Shown: positions 60,958 through 64,000 of the stretch, in pieces | How positions within the stretch are numbered: position 1 is the first letter of the stretch | How the letters are laid out: every line of letters begins with the position of its first letter | Assembly (NCBI RefSeq): GCF_910583865.1 | Contig: NZ_CAJTYX010000006.1 | Location: forward strand, 23,852-87,851 | Direction: 5' to 3' | Origin: an uncultured Muribaculum sp. | Lineage (GTDB): Bacteria; Bacteroidota; Bacteroidia; Bacteroidales; Muribaculaceae | Length of the DNA stretch: 64,000 bases | The notes under the pieces: model-generated | Told to the model about the DNA's origin: nothing | Seen by the model: the letters and a program-made list of their open reading frames with translations, nothing else | The model's database searches: none | Position numbers and translations under genes: made by a program

Positions 60958-61335
60958 TCAGATTATAGTCTCCGGAAAAAGACGCTTGTAGATGCGGCGG
61001 AAGTTATTGTCACTTGCACTCAGCTCTGCCACATGCTCGGCGTAATCCTCACCCCACAAGGCCGGAAGAAGATCACCTATGTAACGGCGCTCGCGGTCGC
61101 GGTCGATGGCTGCGGCAATCAGGCGGTCGATAGCCTGATGATACTTATCTCCATCTATAGCGTGGAGATAATGGGCAGCGCTCACGAGGAACTGGCCGTT
61201 AAGGTCCGCACCAATCATGTTGTCGACAAGTTCGTCAAGCACACCGTCAATCTCTCCGATATGATTGGCTATATATTCATATGTAAGAAGTCCGTCAGGA
61301 TCCTTGCCCACGGTCTTTTTCAAATCTTCATTCAT
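60958..61335 (-). CDS. Hypothetical protein, helical, 125 residues
   Basis: Soluble acidic protein starting MNEDLKKTVGKDPDGLLTYEYIANHIGEIDGVLDELVDNMIG, mainly alpha-helical with regular spacing of hydrophobics; ends in IYKRLFPETII. No domain recognised, no signal peptide. It overlaps no other gene and is 21 bp ahead of the cyclophilin gene, so likely cotranscribed. Element B starts 46 bp upstream of its ATG. Confidence 0.7.
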   Translation of the reverse strand: MNEDLKKTVGKDPDGLLTYEYIANHIGEIDGVLDELVDNMIGADLNGQFLVSAAHYLHAIDGDKYHQAIDRLIAAAIDRDRERRYIGDLLPALWGEDYAEHVAELSASDNNFRRIYKRLFPETII

Positions 61336-61381
61336 AATGAGAAATCAGGAAAGTTTGTGGCAAAGATAAGAATTTTAGAGA

Positions 61382-61600
61382 TAAGTAACTCACAAAAATT
61401 ATTGCGCATATGATAATTTCTAAAGCTTTATATTGCCGCCGGAGAATTTCCGGTGCTTTTCGCCCTCTTCATCAGTCTTTTTCGCCGGCCCAAAAGCGCT
61501 TCGCGATAACGTGTAGCTCGCTACACTCCTTCTTAATCGAGCAAAAATCACGCGAAAATTCTCTCATCGGAAATATAAAATAATTTTTGCGAGTTACTTA
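61382..61600. mobile_element. MITE-like element B, related to element A in inverted orientation
   Basis: A 219-bp non-coding unit beginning TAAGTAACTCAC and ending in the exact complement of the element A terminus, GCGAGTTACTTA. Its internal landmarks (TAAAGCTTTATATT, CCGCCGGAGAATTT, CCCTCTTCATCAGT, GTAGCTCGCTACACTCC, ATCGAGCAAAAATC) occur in the same order in the reverse complement of 40052-40237. It differs mainly by an insert of about 33 bp near 61481-61513. The left terminal repeat has one mismatch relative to A. Both copies are intergenic. Confidence 0.75.
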
Positions 61601-61662
61601 AAAAAACTAACTTTACGGTTGCAACATCATTTTTTTGGAACCGATTCAGCCTGTTAATAAAA

Positions 61663-62322
61663 ATGCAGCCAACCATACCATCCAATTTCGTGATAACCAT
61701 CGGACGACAGTTCGGCAGCGGCGGACGCGAACTGGGACGCCTCGTAGCCGACAAGCTCGGCATAGCTTTCTACGACAAGGAACTACTGCTCCAAGCGGCC
61801 AAGAACGCGGGCGTAAGCGTCGATTTCTTCGAACGCAACGATGAGAAATTTCCTAAATTCCTAAGCGGCATGTTCTCATTCGCAATGGGCTATTCTCCTT
61901 ACAATGCCTATGCGGGAAGTTCCTCCATAAGCGACGACAACCTCTACAAGGCACAGTCGGAACTGATACGTTCGCTTGCCAGGAAACATTCATGTGTAAT
62001 AGTGGGTCGTTCGGCCGATTATGTGCTGCGCGACTTTCCCCGATGCATCAACATCTTCGTGCATGCGCCTATCGAGGCAAGAATCGCCCGCATAATGCGA
62101 CGAGGCGACCGAACTACTCCGGAAAAAGCGCGCGAAATATCGGAAAAGACCAATAAATTGCGCGCAAGTTACTATAACTTCTATACAGATAAAACCTGGG
62201 GGGATGCAGCGAGCTACCATCTCACCATAGATTCAGCTTCGATGCCTATGGACAGCGTGGCCGAACTTGTGTGCAGCTACGTGAGAGCACGTTTCCCAGA
62301 GCTTGCCATAGCTCCGGAATAA
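61663..62322 (+). CDS. Cytidylate kinase-like protein
   Basis: P-loop kinase-fold protein of 219 residues. The phosphate-binding loop appears as ITIGRQFGSGGRELGRLVADKL (about 12 to 33, GRxxGSGGRxIG pattern of the cytidylate kinase-2 family), and IVGRSADYVLRDFP (about 108) and the lid region MRRGDRTTPEKAREISEKTNKLR (about 143 to 165) follow. The exact nucleotide or other substrate is not established for this family. Separate from the house-keeping cytidylate kinase. It begins just beyond element B. Confidence 0.85.
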   Translation: MQPTIPSNFVITIGRQFGSGGRELGRLVADKLGIAFYDKELLLQAAKNAGVSVDFFERNDEKFPKFLSGMFSFAMGYSPYNAYAGSSSISDDNLYKAQSELIRSLARKHSCVIVGRSADYVLRDFPRCINIFVHAPIEARIARIMRRGDRTTPEKAREISEKTNKLRASYYNFYTDKTWGDAASYHLTIDSASMPMDSVAELVCSYVRARFPELAIAPE

Positions 62323-62330
62323 CCTGCCAC

Positions 62331-63002
62331 TTATGCATTATCATCCACGGAAGGGTGTTTATCGATATGATCCGGAATCTCCGCCGGCATCATATCGGCG
62401 TCATGCCCTTGCAGTTGCGGCTCCTGAACGACTTCCTCCTGCACATGATGCCCCTCCACGACCGCTTCGCGTCGCATGCCATATGAAGCAAGATATATGA
62501 AAAGCCCGTTGGCAGCGATGCATACGAGCGCTATCCCTGCAATCAGAGTGAATATCGATTCTGTTTCCCTGACAGGAGTTACAAGAATTACTATTCCAGC
62601 CGCCGCGACAAGGACAGGCAGTACATAAAGCCATCCGGGAAGAGTGAGAGGCCGCACACCGACAGCCAACACCCATATGTGCCATATACCGCCAAGGATG
62701 AGCACCGCAGCGAGGAAATAGACAAACACAGCCTCGAACGGAACAGGGCAAAATATCATTATGACTCCGATGATAAGCGAGCCTAACGATGCCAAAACCG
62801 GCACCGCAGCGCTTCCTTTACCTTTATTCCTATTACGCCCGGCAAGCGCCTCGATAAGACCGCATACGCCGGGTATGGCGAACATAACTCCAACAAACAC
62901 GATGACCCACTGCACCAGATTGATCCTGTCGTGCATGCAGATCAGCACAATCCCCGCGGCAAGAGCGAAGAACTGCATCCAGAAACTCGTTTTTCCTTTC
63001 AT
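62331..63002 (-). CDS. HdeD/DUF308-like membrane protein
   Basis: Membrane protein of 223 residues with six helices in three hairpins (for example WMQFFALAAGIVLICMHDRINLVQWVIVFVGVMFAIPGVCGLIEALAG), the repeat layout of HdeD (DUF308), followed by a hydrophilic C-terminal tail rich in E, Q and H. HdeD is linked to acid resistance in enterobacteria, but the role here is unknown. Convergent with the kinase gene with only 8 bp between them, and no obvious terminator. Confidence 0.78.
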   Translation of the reverse strand: MKGKTSFWMQFFALAAGIVLICMHDRINLVQWVIVFVGVMFAIPGVCGLIEALAGRNRNKGKGSAAVPVLASLGSLIIGVIMIFCPVPFEAVFVYFLAAVLILGGIWHIWVLAVGVRPLTLPGWLYVLPVLVAAAGIVILVTPVRETESIFTLIAGIALVCIAANGLFIYLASYGMRREAVVEGHHVQEEVVQEPQLQGHDADMMPAEIPDHIDKHPSVDDNA

Positions 63003-63137
63003 GATTCAATAGTTTTTATATGCGATTAACAATATTGGGTCACGGTTGGTTGTCCCTTATGCATGCCTAAACGGACAATCGCCCGAACGGCCAGAACTTT
63101 TTTATGAAAAAAAATGGCTTGATTTGCAGAAATAATA

Positions 63138-63145
63138 TAACTTTG
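63138..63145 (+). promoter_or_regulatory. -7 promoter box before the ferredoxin gene
   Basis: TAACTTTG, no -33 element at the usual distance. The 63003-63199 gap also contains a GGTTGTCC / GGACAATC dyad near 63049-63078. Confidence 0.45.
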
Positions 63146-63199
63146 CGACATATTATCCACAAAGAACTTTCGTATAATTATCTAAAAACTTAAACAGAA

Positions 63200-63370
63200 A
63201 TGGCTTACGTAATTACTGACAAGTGTGTTGCATGCGGCACATGCCTTCCCGTATGCCCCGTAGAGGCTATCTCCGAGGGCGATATCTACCACATCGATCC
63301 CGACACATGTATCGAATGCGGCAGCTGCGCCGAGGTTTGCCCCAGCGAAGCTATCATCCCCGGCGAGTAA
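63200..63370 (+). CDS. Ferredoxin, 2[4Fe-4S] type
   Basis: Small electron carrier of 56 residues with two complete CxxCxxCxxxCP motifs, CVACGTCLPVCP (9 to 20) and CIECGSCAEVCP (about 38 to 49), ending SEAIIPGE. Such ferredoxins accept electrons from pyruvate:ferredoxin oxidoreductase in anaerobes. ATG 63200 is 54 bp past the -7 box. The gene is short and is followed by a terminator 27 bp downstream. Confidence 0.95.
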   Translation: MAYVITDKCVACGTCLPVCPVEAISEGDIYHIDPDTCIECGSCAEVCPSEAIIPGE

Positions 63371-63397
63371 TCCCGAGGCACCACACTTCAATCTTAC

Positions 63398-63428
63398 AAG
63401 GCGTCCGCTTACACGCGACGCCTTTTTT
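63398..63428 (+). terminator. Intrinsic terminator of the ferredoxin gene
   Basis: Stem AAGGCGTC / GACGCCTT with an 11-nt loop and a run of T. Confidence 0.82.
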
Positions 63429-63483
63429 CGTCATCACGCCTCAAATTACTGAATTTTTGCTATGACATATTGCATTTGTTTGT

Positions 63484-63491
63484 TAACTTTG
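63484..63491 (+). promoter_or_regulatory. -7 promoter box of the aldolase gene
   Basis: TAACTTTG, with a TTTG at 63456-63459 that is 24 bp away, longer than usual. The leader to the ATG is about 80 bp. Confidence 0.45.
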
Positions 63492-63575
63492 CAGCAAGGT
63501 AAGGCACAGAAAGCAACCCTGCGTCCTGCCTCTATCAATCAAGCGAATACGTCAAACCATAAAATTTAAACAGAC

Positions 63576-64000
63576 ATGGTAAGTTATAAAGACCTCGGCC
63601 TTGTGAACACCCGTGAGATGTTTGCCAAAGCCGTACATGGCGGATATGCTATCCCTGCATTCAACTTCAACAACATGGAGCAGCTCCAGGCTATCATCAA
63701 AGCCGCTGCCGACACCAAGTCGCCCGTCATCCTCCAGGTATCGAAGGGTGCCCGCAACTACGCCAACCCCATCCTGCTCCGCTACATGGCACAGGGTGCC
63801 GTTGACTATGCAAAGAGCCTCGGCTGGGAGCATCCCCAGATCGTGCTTCATCTCGACCACGGTGACAGCTTCGAACTATGCAAGGACTGCATCGACCACG
63901 GCTTCTCGTCGGTAATGATCGACGGCTCCCACCTCCCCTACGAGGAGAATGTAGCCCTCACCAAGAAGGTCGTTGACTATGCTCACCAGTATGACGTGAC
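63576..64000 (+). CDS. fba: Class II fructose-bisphosphate aldolase, partial (continues past window)
   Basis: Glycolytic enzyme splitting fructose 1,6-bisphosphate into DHAP and GAP. The first 141 residues are present, starting MVSYKDLGLVNTREMFAKAVHGGYAIPAFNFNNMEQL, with the zinc-binding HLDHGDSFELCKDCIDHGFSSVMIDGSHLPYEEN (about 90 to 122). The frame is open to the window end, so the C-terminal zinc and substrate residues are not seen. Full-length homologues are about 330 residues. Confidence 0.95.
   Translation, partial: MVSYKDLGLVNTREMFAKAVHGGYAIPAFNFNNMEQLQAIIKAAADTKSPVILQVSKGARNYANPILLRYMAQGAVDYAKSLGWEHPQIVLHLDHGDSFELCKDCIDHGFSSVMIDGSHLPYEENVALTKKVVDYAHQYDV

Noticed and set aside
63153..63161. 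Single TTATCCACA (perfect E. coli-type DnaA box) before the ferredoxin gene
   Set aside because: Only one isolated copy in the surroundings; a nine-base match can occur by chance in a 64-kb window.
1..64000. CRISPR array, prophage, rRNA genes, complete insertion sequences, riboswitches
   Set aside because: No repeated 25-40 bp units with spacers, no phage or transposase genes, no rRNA or riboswitch consensus seen.

Overview
The window looks like chromosomal core genome of a Bacteroidota bacterium, order Bacteroidales. The evidence is the gene content (a B-type fumarate reductase with one diheme cytochrome, GldB-like and DUF4292 lipoproteins, an M49 peptidase with an HECLGH motif, a DUF349 protein, a C-terminal tail of the type IX sorting kind) and promoters of the Bacteroidales form TTTG-N19-22-TAnnTTTG, which recur through the window. 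The moderate GC content and gene set suggest a gut family such as Muribaculaceae, but that is inference. I see no phage, CRISPR array, rRNA operon or complete insertion sequence.

Layout. 1-7779 (minus strand): polysaccharide flippase, EnvC-like peptidoglycan hydrolase activator, DUF4292 lipoprotein, TPR protein, dut, dnaA. 7780-8425 is gene-free and holds four DnaA-box-like sites beside an AT-rich stretch, a candidate oriC. 8426-16311: MCE-domain protein, N-acetylmuramoyl-L-alanine amidase, GldB-like lipoprotein, a 59-residue small protein, an ECF sigma factor, an OmpH-like lipoprotein with a small membrane protein, pepD and a muramidase. 16415-22060 (minus): the frdCAB fumarate reductase operon and an OmpA-family protein. 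22407-35900 (plus): a degenerate LytM protein, then after a triple promoter repeat dxr, rseP, an rRNA methyltransferase, a DPP III-like peptidase, pheS, nth, two membrane proteins, patatin, alpha-amylase and prs. 36002-41391 (minus): a large secreted esterase/beta-helix protein, an orphan ThiF/MoeB protein and an acyltransferase. 41489-42640: Yip1-like protein, smpB and tRNA-Leu(UAA). 43109-47344 (minus): manA, ligA, DUF59 protein, lpxH. 47522-55189 (minus): a tripartite RND efflux operon that ends in lpxA, with a Crp/Fnr-family regulator upstream. 55235-61335 (minus): lipid-linked sugar transferase, DUF349 protein, and an operon of hypothetical protein, cyclophilin and M16 peptidase. 61663-64000: cytidylate kinase-like protein, HdeD-like protein, 8Fe-type ferredoxin and the start of class II fructose-bisphosphate aldolase.

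Much of the gene set concerns the envelope: lipid A (lpxA, lpxH), peptidoglycan remodelling (amidase, EnvC-like, LytM-like, muramidase), envelope stress (rseP, ECF sigma, OmpH), polysaccharide export (flippase, sugar transferase) and efflux. The most unusual signals are non-coding: three 75-bp tandem units before dxr, each a complete promoter embedded in a dyad whose arms covary; a pair of related 186/219-bp elements with 23-bp terminal inverted repeats at 40052 and 61382; the oriC-like region; a perfect 16-bp palindrome at the efflux promoter; and an intrinsic terminator near 20758 with no gene in front of it.
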